DNA of 64,000 nucleotides from Streptomyces atratus (lineage in GTDB: Bacteria > Actinomycetota > Actinomycetes > Streptomycetales > Streptomycetaceae): NCBI RefSeq assembly GCF_014648655.1, contig NZ_BMRN01000024.1, positions 47,953 through 111,952 of the forward strand, read 5' to 3'. Of the stretch, positions 51,634-61,200 are shown in pieces. Position 1 is the stretch's first letter. Each line of letters begins with the position of its first letter. The notes beneath the pieces are model-generated. The model had not been told where the DNA came from and searched no databases. It was given only the letters and a program-made list of their open reading frames with translations. Both the position numbers and the translations under genes were made by a program.

Positions 51634-51905
51634 ACGGTTCACGCCCCGATCACGCGGACGAGCAGACCTTCGTCGACTGCCTCCCCGCGACCCGCGTCGT
51701 TCGGTCACGTCGTCAACATCGGCTGCCTGGACGGGGCGGACTCCACGCGGACAACTACTACGGGCCGCGGACGGCATCGCTGATCCAGTGCGCGTCCGGT
51801 GATTCGCCGTCCGGGTGAATTCGACACCGTACAGCTCATTTGCAGTGCCATCAGAAGCACTGGTGGGGTTGTCTGGTGATCCGGAGTCCGGCGGGAGGTG
51901 TGCAC

Positions 51906-52331
51906 ATGGTGCCCAGCAGCGGCAATGCGATGCGCCTGCTGTCCCGTGCCCTCTGTGCGATCACGCTGATCACTCTGGCGACGCTGGCACACGCCGTATC
52001 ACTCCCGGCCTGGCAGCAGCCGACGTCCTCGCACATCGGCCTGGAAGGGCGCACTGTCCAGACCGTGACCGAGGACATCGACAGTGCCGCTCTCCCCGCA
52101 GTGGGGTCCGCCGTCCCGGACTCCGGAGGTCACGCGGGCGGTCATGGCTGGCGAGTGGGTTCGACTTCCATCGGTAAGCCGAAGCATGCTGCCGACCTCG
52201 TGGGTGCTTCCTCTGTCATGTCGCACGCGGTCCGCCGGGATGCAGGGGCGGGCAGGGGGCCCGCAAGGCCCGCGCCTGCCGCAGCCGCGGTCGCTGCCGG
52301 GTTCTCCTCAGGATGCGCCCTGCGCTGCTGA
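51906..52331 (+). CDS. Small secreted or membrane-anchored protein
   Basis: A 141-residue protein with a signal/anchor helix at 10-30 ('LLSRALCAITLITLATLAHA'). The rest is low-complexity with Gly/His (GGHAGGHGW) and ends 'SSGCALRC' with two cysteines. The ATG has GGAGG 7 nt upstream; a GTG 6 nt earlier is too close. No family recognised; a possible metal-binding or secreted small protein. Alone between a dehydrogenase relic and the next small gene. Confidence 0.5.
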   Translation: MVPSSGNAMRLLSRALCAITLITLATLAHAVSLPAWQQPTSSHIGLEGRTVQTVTEDIDSAALPAVGSAVPDSGGHAGGHGWRVGSTSIGKPKHAADLVGASSVMSHAVRRDAGAGRGPARPAPAAAAVAAGFSSGCALRC

Positions 52332-52437
52332 GCGAACCCGGCCTCTTCGATGTGCCTGCCACAGTGGGCGGGGCACCACGGAAGAGGCCTGCCGTCACAG
52401 TAGTTGACGCTCATCGACTGCGCAGGAGCACTCCGTC

Positions 52438-52707
52438 ATGCCCGCAGACGTCTTTGCGGCCATGGGCGCGTTGGTACGCGCCGAGGCCGCCCGGAAAGTC
52501 ACCTCATCCGCCCCGCCCGTGAACATCGCCCCATCTCCACTCGGCGATGGGTCCGTTCACGGCCCCGGTCCGCTGCCACAGGCACCGCGCCCTACGAAGG
52601 CGCCGTCCGGGTGGTGGCGCCGGGTTGTGGTCACGCGGCACCCCTGGTGTGTCACATTGCGCCGCCACGACCCCATCGGGGACGGCTCACCCGAACCCCG
52701 CCTCTGA
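52438..52707 (+). CDS. Short hypothetical protein
   Basis: An 89-residue basic, proline-rich protein: 'MPADVFAAMGALVRAEAARK' then a disordered tail 'GPLPQAPRPTKAPSGW' and 'WRRVVVTRHPWCVTLRRHD'. GGAG lies 8 nt upstream of the ATG. Small proteins of this start are common near transporters in Streptomyces, but no domain is known. Confidence 0.4.
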   Translation: MPADVFAAMGALVRAEAARKVTSSAPPVNIAPSPLGDGSVHGPGPLPQAPRPTKAPSGWWRRVVVTRHPWCVTLRRHDPIGDGSPEPRL

Positions 52708-52822
52708 CTGCTTCCCGGCGGTGAGCGGGCCCAGCGGCGTGCGCCGCAGCGGTTCCTTCTGCCGGGGTGCATTCACCCAAGTCACAGACGCGCCCCGGGC
52801 GCATTGGGGACACCCGCCTGAC

Positions 52823-53026
52823 ATGCAATCCTTCATCGATCACGCCCGCGTCCTTCGCCGTCCACCCCTTCGACGCGACGATTACCCGGCCCGTCCGGCA
52901 AGGGCGGACGGCATCATCCCGTACCACAAGGTGAGGCGCATACAACTGCGCGCGTGGTGCTACGAAATCCACATCGGTACCGTGCTTGCCCATCGGCTGC
53001 ACGAAGACGCGTTTCTCGCGTCGTGA
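52823..53026 (+). pseudogene. Beta-carbonic anhydrase with large internal deletion
   Basis: The ORF starts 'MQSFIDHARVLRRPP', close to the N-terminus of a beta-carbonic anhydrase, and ends 'KVRRIQLRAWCYEIHIGTVL' and 'AHRLHEDAFLAS', close to its C-terminus ('RL.LHAW.Y.I.TG.V.AH'). About 150 residues, including the Zn-binding Cys, His, Cys core, are missing. The frame is kept. Its TGA overlaps the GTG of sulP (GTGA), so the stump may still be translated to couple translation of the transporter. Confidence 0.55.
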
Positions 53027-54549
53027 CCGGCACCCGCCCACCCGGCCGCGATCGGCACCCCAGAGGCAGGGGGGACGACCCCGCAGTCGCTAAGACGCGC
53101 GCCGCAGCGGCGGGGCGTGAGGTGGCGGCGTCCGTCGTTGTCTTCCTCGTGGCGCTTCCCCTGTGCGTCGGAGTGGCGACTGCGTCCGGCGTTCCGGCTG
53201 AACTCGGCCTCGTCACCGGCATTGTCGGCGGACTGGTGGTCGGCTGCCTGCCCGGCAGCAGCCTGCAGGTGAGTGGCCCGGCGGCCGGCCTGACCGTGCT
53301 GGTCCACGAGGCGGTCAGCGCTTATGGCATCACCGCCTTGGGGGTGATTGTCCTGGCGGCAGGCGTACTGCAGCTGGCCATGGGCCTGGCACGCATCGGA
53401 GGATGGTTCCGGGCAGTCTCTGTCTCCGTCGTACAAGGAATGCTCGCCGGAATCGGGCTCGTGCTGATCGCCGGTCAGCTCTACGCGATGGCGGACGCGA
53501 CGGCACCGAGTACAGGCCCGGCGAAGATCATCGGCCTACCGGGACTGTTCGCGGGAGCAGTGGGCTCTTTCGAGGCACAGGCCGCACTCGCACTCGGGGC
53601 CACAACCATCGCGGTGATGACCGTGTGGAGACATCTGCCGCACGCTGTACGACGAGTACCGTCTCCGCTCGCCGGAGTCGGTCTGGCCACCGGACTGGCG
53701 GTTCTGTCCGACGCCCCTGTGGCGAAGGTCGAAGTACAGGGGGTGTTCGAGGCCATCCAGCCTCCGACCGCAGACGCCCTGGGGCAGTTGGCCGGGGTGA
53801 GTACGGTCGGCACGGTGCTCGCCTTTGCCCTGATCGCCTCGGCGGAAAGCCTGTTCGGCGCGGCGGCTGTGGACCGACTGCACGACGGGCCGCGTACCGA
53901 CTACGACAAGGAGTTGATTGCCCAGGGCGTCGGAAACACGGTCTGCGGGATGCTCGGCGCCCTGCCGTTGACGGCAGTCATCGTGCGCAGCGCGGCGAAC
54001 GTCCAGGCAGGTGCGCACACCAAGGCTTCCCGTGTACTGCACGGCGTCTGGCTGCTGCTGTTCGCTGCGATCCTGCCGTCCGCCCTCTCCGCGGTGCCGC
54101 TCGCCTCACTGGCAGGGGTTCTGATCTACTCGGGCGGCAAGCTGATCCCCGTCAGGGAATGGGGCGGACTGTGGCGCGAACAACGCGGAGAGGCCGTGAT
54201 CCTCGTAGCAACGGCAGCCTCGATCGTCGTGGTCAACATGTTCGAAGGCGTGCTGATCGGTTTGGCGTTCGCCGTGGCAAAGACCGCTTGGGACACCTCC
54301 CACCTGCGCTTGGAGGTGTCCGATCAGGGCAATGGGCCGGTCAAGGTGTACATGATCGGCAACGCCACCTTTCTGCGACTGCCGAAGATGCTGGACGCGT
54401 TGGAGGCACTGCCCCGAAACCGCAGTGTGGAAATCGACCTGACGGGCCTGCGGCACCTTGACCACGCATGCCGCACCGCATTGTCCACATGGGCGGAGCC
54501 GCGCAATGAAGGACGCACCCAACCGGTCACCGTCATCGATGCCTCATGA
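53023..54549 (+). CDS. SulP-family anion/bicarbonate transporter
   Basis: A 508-residue SLC26/SulP transporter with 12-14 helices: 'SVVVFLVALPLCVGVATASG' and 'VPAELGLVTGIVGGLVVGCL' (TM1-2 hallmark), 'SLQVSGPAAGLTVLVHEAVS', 'GMLGALPLTAVIVRSAANVQ'. The C-terminal STAS-like domain is short ('VEIDLTGLRHLDHACRTALS'). SulP genes paired with carbonic anhydrase form bicarbonate transport systems; here the partner is deleted, so the transporter may be inorphaned in this role. GTG 53023 overlaps the anhydrase stop. Confidence 0.83.
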   Translation: MTGTRPPGRDRHPRGRGDDPAVAKTRAAAAGREVAASVVVFLVALPLCVGVATASGVPAELGLVTGIVGGLVVGCLPGSSLQVSGPAAGLTVLVHEAVSAYGITALGVIVLAAGVLQLAMGLARIGGWFRAVSVSVVQGMLAGIGLVLIAGQLYAMADATAPSTGPAKIIGLPGLFAGAVGSFEAQAALALGATTIAVMTVWRHLPHAVRRVPSPLAGVGLATGLAVLSDAPVAKVEVQGVFEAIQPPTADALGQLAGVSTVGTVLAFALIASAESLFGAAAVDRLHDGPRTDYDKELIAQGVGNTVCGMLGALPLTAVIVRSAANVQAGAHTKASRVLHGVWLLLFAAILPSALSAVPLASLAGVLIYSGGKLIPVREWGGLWREQRGEAVILVATAASIVVVNMFEGVLIGLAFAVAKTAWDTSHLRLEVSDQGNGPVKVYMIGNATFLRLPKMLDALEALPRNRSVEIDLTGLRHLDHACRTALSTWAEPRNEGRTQPVTVIDAS

Positions 54550-54599
54550 GCCGGTCACGCACTCGGACTCATCCGACAGGCGACGAGTGTTCCGCACAC

Positions 54600-54795
54600 A
54601 GACCGGCAGTGTCGGGGAAGTCCCGTCGGGGCGGGCGAAACGCAGCCGGACCATGCCTGCGGCGAGAGCGAACAGCCCCGGGACGATGAGGGGCCCGGGC
54701 CCGAACCGGTGATCACGCGCGGCGTCGGGGCGATCAGGCTATGAGGGTGCTGAGGCAGAACACCCGGAGCGGGCCGGCGTATTGGGCGATGACCG
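54600..54795 (-). pseudogene. Possible MFS transporter fragment
   Basis: Minus-strand frames contain 'SSVIAQYAGPLRVFCLST' and, shifted, 'PLIVPGLFALAAGMVRLRFA', both with the hydrophobic character of MFS helices (RFG.RP...GL.L.A.GM.). The frames differ and no start or continuation exists. Low confidence; may be chance. Confidence 0.3.
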
Positions 54796-54946
54796 AGCTG
54801 AGGAAGACGCACGCGGAGCGCACCGCTGGGCTCACCGGCTGAGTTCCCTAGCAGATTTGCGTTGCTCGTACCGTCTTGATGGCATATTTCACCCTTACCT
54901 ACCTATAAATGCGCATTGCTTCCTGTTCGGCGATACGGTCGGGGGC

Positions 54947-55417
54947 GTGCCGTCCTTTGTTGCCCCGGGGCCGGGTGTTCGCCGCCTCGTCATCACTCTG
55001 CTCCTGAGCCTGGCGATCGCCGCCGTGGCCCACGTGCTGACATGTGGTGTGCAGGCGCAGGACGGACACCACGTGTCGCTGCTCAGCGGTCCGCTGCCCG
55101 CAGCCGCCCCCCATGTGCGCGACATGGAGCCCGTGTCGGACACGGCGCAAACCATCGACCGCGACGTGTCCGAGACCGGGCATCATCCAGCGACTCCCGG
55201 CGGATGCTGTGATTCGGCGGTGCTCCTGGTCGAGGCGCCGACGCGCTCCGGGCTTCCCTTCCTGGCGGCGCTGCTGCTCACTCTGGCAGCGTGGGGGCTC
55301 ATGGAGGCGGGCCTCTCGAGTCTGCCGTGGCGTCGTCCCGTCGGTCTCGCAGCCGACGGGCCGCCATGCCCCACGGGATTCTCTCTGCTGCGTCTGGTCT
55401 GCGTCAGCCGTACGTGA
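54947..55417 (+). CDS. Small membrane protein, His/Cys-rich
   Basis: A 156-residue protein. A TM or signal helix at 12-33 ('VITLLLSLAIAAVAHVLTC'), an extracytoplasmic middle with His, Met and Cys ('DGHHVSLL', 'TGHHPATPGGCCDS'), and a second helix at ~101-122 ('LPFLAALLLTLAAWGLMEA'). The GTG start at 54947 lies 38 nt after a TATAAA box at 54904-54909, in an AT-rich stretch. It precedes the cysteine synthase-like gene by 115 nt. The metal-binding look suggests a sensor or accessory for metal uptake, but no family is known to me. Confidence 0.5.
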   Translation: MPSFVAPGPGVRRLVITLLLSLAIAAVAHVLTCGVQAQDGHHVSLLSGPLPAAAPHVRDMEPVSDTAQTIDRDVSETGHHPATPGGCCDSAVLLVEAPTRSGLPFLAALLLTLAAWGLMEAGLSSLPWRRPVGLAADGPPCPTGFSLLRLVCVSRT

Positions 55418-55532
55418 AACGGCTCGGTGCGCCCGGCCGCTCCCGCGACCGCCCGCACGAGCCGCCCGTACCCGTACCGCTCTCACGCGACGGCCCCGAC
55501 CCGGTTCGCGGCCGTGGAAAGACCAGGTTGCC

Positions 55533-56672
55533 ATGACCGCTGCCATGCGCAGCATTTCCACCGACGACGTGCACGCCTTCGTGGCGGCACACGAACTCCC
55601 CGAACCGGCAGGTGCGCCCCGCCGCACGCCCGCCGGCATGGTGGGCAACACCCCGGTCCTCTGGGTCGGAAGCCCGTTCACTCCCGCCGGCCGAGGCTTC
55701 TGGGCCAAGTTGGAGGGCGCCAATCCCGGCGGCATCAAGGACCGCCCGGCCCTTCACATGGTTGCGGCTGCCCGTGCACGCGGAGAGCTCCGGCCCGAAG
55801 CGCCCGTCATCGAGTCCACCAGCGGGACGCTCGGACTCGGTCTCGCGCTCGCGGGCATCACCTACGGCCATCCGGTCACTCTGGTCACCGACCCCGGCAT
55901 GGAACCGCTCATGGTCCACCAGCTCCGCGCTCTCGGCGCCCGGGTGGAGGTGGTGGCAGAACCCAGTCCGGCCGGCGGCTGGCAGCAGGCGCGCAGGGAC
56001 CGCGTCCGCTCCCTGCTCGCCGCTCATCCGGGCTCCTGGTGCCCCGACCAGTACCACAACCCGGACAACCCGGCGGCGTACGCGAATCTCGCCCTCGAAC
56101 TCACCGTACAGCTCGGCCGGGTGGACGTGCTGGTGGCCGCCGTCGGAACGGGCGGGCACTCGGCCGGGACCGCCCGCGCCCTGCGCGCGATCTCGCCGGG
56201 CGTGCGGCTGGTCGGCGTCGACTCGGTGCGTTCCACCATCTTCGGCCAGCCCGCCGGTGTCCGCCTGATGCGGGGCCTGGGCAGCAGCATTTATCCCCGC
56301 AACGTCGACCACGCCGCCTTCGACGAGGCCCATTGGGTCGCACCGGACGAGGCGGTCCGGGCGGCCCGACAGCTGGCGAGGCATCACTGCGCGAGCGGCG
56401 GCTGGAGCGTCGGCGCCGTTGCGCTGGTGGCCGGCTGGCTCGCCCGCACCCTCACCCCGGGCACCCGCATCGCGGCGATCTTCCCCGACGGAGTCCACCG
56501 CTACTGGGACACGGTCTACAACGACGACTACTGCCGCACGCACGACCTCCTCTCACGCCGGCCGGCTGACGACCCCGATGAGATCGCCCATCCCGGCGAG
56601 CGCGTCGTGGAGCGCTGGACGCGCTGTGTGAACATCACCGCGCCCCGCGCCGACGAGGAGGCCACACGATGA
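55533..56672 (+). CDS. PLP-dependent cysteine synthase-family enzyme
   Basis: A 379-residue fold-II PLP enzyme. The Schiff-base Lys is in NPGGIKDRPALHM, the substrate loop is STSGTLGLGLA, and the PLP phosphate loop is AVGTGGHSAGTA. The C-terminal extension (~300-379) with 'RIAAIFPDGVHRYWDTVYND' exceeds CysK length, as in SbnA/CysK-like tailoring enzymes. These beta-replace activated serine, for example to make diaminopropionate precursors. The next gene, an MFS exporter, overlaps by ATGA, so the product may be exported. No N-acetylserine-forming CysE is adjacent. Confidence 0.83.
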   Translation: MTAAMRSISTDDVHAFVAAHELPEPAGAPRRTPAGMVGNTPVLWVGSPFTPAGRGFWAKLEGANPGGIKDRPALHMVAAARARGELRPEAPVIESTSGTLGLGLALAGITYGHPVTLVTDPGMEPLMVHQLRALGARVEVVAEPSPAGGWQQARRDRVRSLLAAHPGSWCPDQYHNPDNPAAYANLALELTVQLGRVDVLVAAVGTGGHSAGTARALRAISPGVRLVGVDSVRSTIFGQPAGVRLMRGLGSSIYPRNVDHAAFDEAHWVAPDEAVRAARQLARHHCASGGWSVGAVALVAGWLARTLTPGTRIAAIFPDGVHRYWDTVYNDDYCRTHDLLSRRPADDPDEIAHPGERVVERWTRCVNITAPRADEEATR

Positions 56673-57952
56673 GGGAGCTCGCCCGGCAGTTCCGCTCCTT
56701 CGACGGTGCCGTACGGCTGTTGATGGTCCAGCAGTTCACCATCAACACGGCGTTCTACATGCTCATGCCCTACCTTGCGATCCACCTCTCGGGTGGCCTG
56801 GGCATGGCAGCCTGGGCGGTCGGACTCGTGCTCGGCGTAAGGAACTTCAGCCAACAAGGCATGTTCCTCATCGGCGGCACGCTCGCGGACCGGCTCGGCT
56901 GCAAGAGCGTGATCACCGCCGGATGCGTGCTGCGGACCGTCGGATTCGGACTGCTCGGTTTCGTCGACTCGCTGCCCGCGCTGATCGCCGCGTCGGCGCT
57001 GACGGGCTTCGCGGGGGCGTTGTTCAACCCGGCTGTGCGGGCCTTGCTCGCACGGGAAGCGGGGGAGCGACGGGTGGAGGCGTTCGCGCTGTTCAACGTC
57101 TTCTACCAAGTGGGCATGTTCGCCGGCCCCTTGATCGGTCTTGCCCTGATCGCACTGAATTTCCGGCTGGTGTGCGCGGTGGCGGCACTGCTCTTCCTCG
57201 GACTCACCCTCGTACAGGTCAAGGTCCTGCCCGACCGCGGGCGCCCGCCGGCTGCGAAGGAGCGGCGCCAAGGAGTGCTCGCCGACTGGCGCACCGTGGT
57301 GTCCAACCGCCCCTTCCTGCTCTTTTCCGCAGCGATGATCGGTTCGTACATCCTGTCCTTCCAGGTCTACCTGGCGCTGCCGTTGCAGGCGCAGCGGGTG
57401 GCCCCGGGGAGCGGGGACGGTGTCAGCACGGTGCTCTTCGCCGTATCGGCGGGTGTTGCCGCGGCCGGACAACTGCGCATCACCGCTTGGGCGCGGGCGC
57501 GTTGGTCTCCGGGCCGGTCCGTCGTCTACGGCTTGACGCTGATGGGCGGCGCCTTCGCACCGCTCCTTGTCGCGGGCGCGCCGCCCCGGGGCGATGGTCT
57601 GCTCATCCGGGCAGTGGCCCTGGCACCGCTGTTCCTTGCGGCCGCCCTGCTCGCCCTCGGTACGGCCCTGGTGTATCCGTTCGAGATGGATACCGTTGTC
57701 GCGTTCTCCGGCGAGCGGCTGGTAGCCACCCACTACGGCCTGTACAACACGATCTCGGGCGTCGGAATCACCGTCGGGAACCTTGCGACCGGCGCCGTGT
57801 GGGATGCCTCTACTGAGCAACCGCGTCTGCCCTGGCTCGTGTTGTGCATCGTGGGCGTGGTGTGCGCCGCAGCGATCGCCGGCTTGACGCGCACCGGGAG
57901 ACTTGGGCCTCTTCGGGTCGGCCGGGCGGGGGAACCGGTTTTGCAGCGGTGA
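56669..57952 (+). CDS. MFS transporter coupled to the PLP enzyme
   Basis: A 427-residue MFS protein with 12 predicted helices. Helices 1-2 read 'LLMVQQFTINTAFYMLMPYL' and 'GVRNFSQQGMFLIGGTLADR' with the DRxG motif A (LADRLGCKSV). It looks like the MdtH-type multidrug subgroup. The ATG overlaps the stop of the cysteine synthase-like gene, so it likely exports its product. A hairpin terminator lies downstream. Confidence 0.87.
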   Translation: MRELARQFRSFDGAVRLLMVQQFTINTAFYMLMPYLAIHLSGGLGMAAWAVGLVLGVRNFSQQGMFLIGGTLADRLGCKSVITAGCVLRTVGFGLLGFVDSLPALIAASALTGFAGALFNPAVRALLAREAGERRVEAFALFNVFYQVGMFAGPLIGLALIALNFRLVCAVAALLFLGLTLVQVKVLPDRGRPPAAKERRQGVLADWRTVVSNRPFLLFSAAMIGSYILSFQVYLALPLQAQRVAPGSGDGVSTVLFAVSAGVAAAGQLRITAWARARWSPGRSVVYGLTLMGGAFAPLLVAGAPPRGDGLLIRAVALAPLFLAAALLALGTALVYPFEMDTVVAFSGERLVATHYGLYNTISGVGITVGNLATGAVWDASTEQPRLPWLVLCIVGVVCAAAIAGLTRTGRLGPLRVGRAGEPVLQR

Positions 57953-58071
57953 GGCAGTGCCGTCCGGCGCGATGGCCTGCTCAGCTCGCCTGCAGGCCGC
58001 CGTTGCGGCTGGCCCGGCCCCGGTGGTCGTGCGTCGTCGCCGTGACGGCCGGTCTCTGCCGCCGACGTGAT

Positions 58072-58101
58072 GGCCTACGTTCTGCCGGCGGAACGTAGGC
58101 C
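58072..58101. terminator. Hairpin between MFS and large nuclease-like gene
   Basis: A perfect 11-bp stem: GGCCTACGTTC (58072-58082) / GAACGTAGGCC (58091-58101), loop of 8. It separates the convergent genes and may terminate both. Confidence 0.75.
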
Positions 58102-58216
58102 AGGCGAGCCGGGTCGAAGTTTGTCCACGTCGACGAGGGGCCACGTTTGCGCGGTACGTGGGAAACGCGTGGGGCACGCCGCGCCATTGCAGCCAGGGCT
58201 TGCCCGCAGCGCCGGG

Positions 58217-61200
58217 CTAGTAGATGACGCATTCCTGCAGGGTGGCACCCGCGTAGGAGCTGCCGCCATCCTTGGCCTTCACGAGGACGTGGCGGAGCTT
58301 GCCGTGGTCCAGCGCCTCCTCCAGGTCGTGCGCCAGCTTGCCGTCCCGTGGGGACTTCGTTGCACGCTCCTTCATCGCCTCGATGATCGTCTCCACGTAC
58401 TCCCTGGTCCCCTGCTGGACCATCTTGTTCTTATGGCGGCCCTTCCCCTGACGCCAACCGGGTTCGCTCGATGGCGCCTTGGCCTCGACGATGAGCAGCG
58501 TGCCGTCCCTGAGCCGGTACAGCTGGTCGAACATATCGGCACCATTGGGGGTTTTGGGCAGGGGAATCCACTGGGCTCCCGGGAACTTTTCCGGAACGAC
58601 GTGGTAGCGTGCCGCGCTCTCGCCGAGCCGCTCGGATATGCGGCTGTTGTTGGGCGTGACGCCTAGTTCTTTCCGGTAGTGCTTCAGTGCCTTGTCGCGT
58701 GTCCGCCCATTGGCCGCGGTCCCATGCCTGTTGAACTTCAGCTCCGCGTTGGTGAGATCCACGGACGTCTTGCGATGGTCGGCGATCTTGTTGAGCAGGT
58801 CGCTCCGTTTTCTGTCACCGACCGAGCCCGGGTCGACGAGCGTCTTGGGGGACAGCTTCACTCCGGGGGCCGAGGGCAGCTTGTTCTTGGAGATCCAGTG
58901 GTTCTCGTTGTCCTTGGCGAGTTTCGGCAGCGTGACGCCGTTCTCCGTGGTGGTCTCGCTCTTTCGGCGGCCGTCGATTTTGTAGTTGGCGGAGTACCAG
59001 ACCGGGTCGTTGTTGGCCTTCCAGACCATCTCGTCCTGGATGTACTTGTGGTGGTCGACGGCACTGCTCAGCAGTTCGTTGCAGGTGAACACGCTGTTCG
59101 TGCGCTGCGGGGTGCCGTCCGGGCCGGGCGGATAGGTGGTGAACACGGCCGCGTCGAAAGCGGGGCCGCCCGCGCCGTTGCAGTACTTGTCGAGCTTGAG
59201 CTTCTTGAACTCCTTCGCCAGTGCCTGCCGGTCACTGCCGGCCAGGAGGGTGGAGGCGTTCGGGTCGATGTCGATCCAGGCGACCTTGTCGAAGCCGGGC
59301 GGGACCACTCCGGTACCGGAGAGTTCGTTGATCGCCGCCGCGAAGTCGTTCACGACCGCGTCCGTGCCCCCGGACACGGCCTTGCGCTGGATGGTCTGTT
59401 TGCCGGTCAGGTTCTGGAGGTCGGCCTTGTACCCGTCCGTGGAACCCTCGGGTTTGTAGGTGTTGCCCCAGACGACCTTGTTCCCCGCGCGCGCCAGATC
59501 GCTCGCATAGTGCAGCGTCCGCCGGTCGGAGACGGAGAGCTGGGCTGTCTTGGCTGCCAGTTCGGCAATGCCGCTCTCGCCGGAAACTCTCAGGTTGTCG
59601 GTGTTCACGGCCAGGTCGTAGAACGGCTCGAACGCTCCCTGCTGCTCCAGATTGGCCACCGTCTTGCCGACATTGCTGAGCCGGCTCTTGCGGACCTCGG
59701 GGCTGGTCCGCGGACCGATGTCGGCTGTCATGGCGTCGAGGAGCTGCAGGACGGGCTTGCCCTTGCTGTCGTTGGCCCGCTGGTCGCCCAGTGCCTCATT
59801 GAGCTGGAAACCGCGGCCCATCAGCCGTTTGACGAGCGCCGGGTCGTCGCCCATGACGCTCACTTCGTAGAAGGCCGCGGACCAGCTCACCGGGATCGTC
59901 TGGCCGGGCGGTGCCGTATTCGTCGCCGTCGCTGTCAGCGTGCGGTTTCCGCCGGGGGGCACGGAAACAGGACTGTTCAGGGGCGTCTGTCCGGCTACGG
60001 TCACTATCACCGTGCCGCTGGCCGGAGCGGTGCCCTGGTTGGTCACGTTCACGGTGGCCGGGCAGCTCGGAGTGCTGCAGAACGATGCCGTGAGCTGTAC
60101 GGCCACGTCCGTCTGGGCCGCCACACGTTGGCTCAGCGGTTCGGCCTGCTCGTGCGAGGTGTCGACCCGGCGTACGTTCTCCGTTGTGCTCTGCACCTGG
60201 GCCTTGTCGGGCTCGCTGACTGCGGACGACAGGGCAGGGGCGGGCGCGGGCTCACCGGCCGCCGCCGGCACGTGACCTGCGGACTGCACATGGCCCGCGG
60301 ACCGTGCGGCACCGTCCTGCGGGCCGGAGCGGAAGACGGCAGTGCGCGCATCCGAGGCGTCCGGCGCAGGTGCGGGTGTGGCGGCTCCTTGAGATCCAGC
60401 GGAACCCGGCAGGCCGACCGAGAGCGGCTGGTACGGAGGGGACGCACTCACCACGATGCGCAGGGTGCCGTCGGTCAGTACCTTCGCCGGACGGCCGTTC
60501 ACCGACGTGGCCCCGCTCTGGCGCCACCTGGACGGCCGCCCGGACGGACCGTCGGTGTCCTGGCCCGAGAGGGCGTCGGCGAGCGCCGTCGGAGTCATCC
60601 GGGACAGCTCGGCCAGGCCGATCACCCCCTGCGGCGGGTCGGCCACCCAGGTGTTGGCCAGCGCTTCGGCGCTGCCCGGCTCGTGCTCGAACCACCACTG
60701 GCTGTTGCCGCGCAGAAGGGTTCGCTCGGGGCTCACAGCGAGCTCCGCGTATGCCCCGGAGTCACGGCTCAGGGTTCCGTAAGTAGTGCCGTCGCGGGCG
60801 ACCGTCAGACGGAAGCCGATGATCGCGCCGTTGCCGTTCACCGTGGTCCCCGCATAGGTGACCCCTCGCCAGGCGCGCAGGCTCTTCGTGGCCGCCGAGG
60901 CCAGCTGCGGGGGCGTCTTCTCGCGTGGCCAGAGCACAAAGGTCATCAGACCGGCGACGAGCACCATGACCAGCGCCAGGGCGCCCCAACGCCAGTACCA
61001 GCGACTGGACTTAATCAACCGGACAAGCGCTCCAGCCGCCCGGGACGCCCGACTGCCCGATGGCGGTGGCGAGAGGTGCGGCGCCTGAGGGGGAAGTGGT
61101 GGGAACGAAGGGTACGGGGGAAGCGGTGGTTGCGGAGGTGGTTGCTCGGACGGTACTGATGCGCTGTCCCGTGCGTCCACATCTGCCCCCGGTTCCGGGA

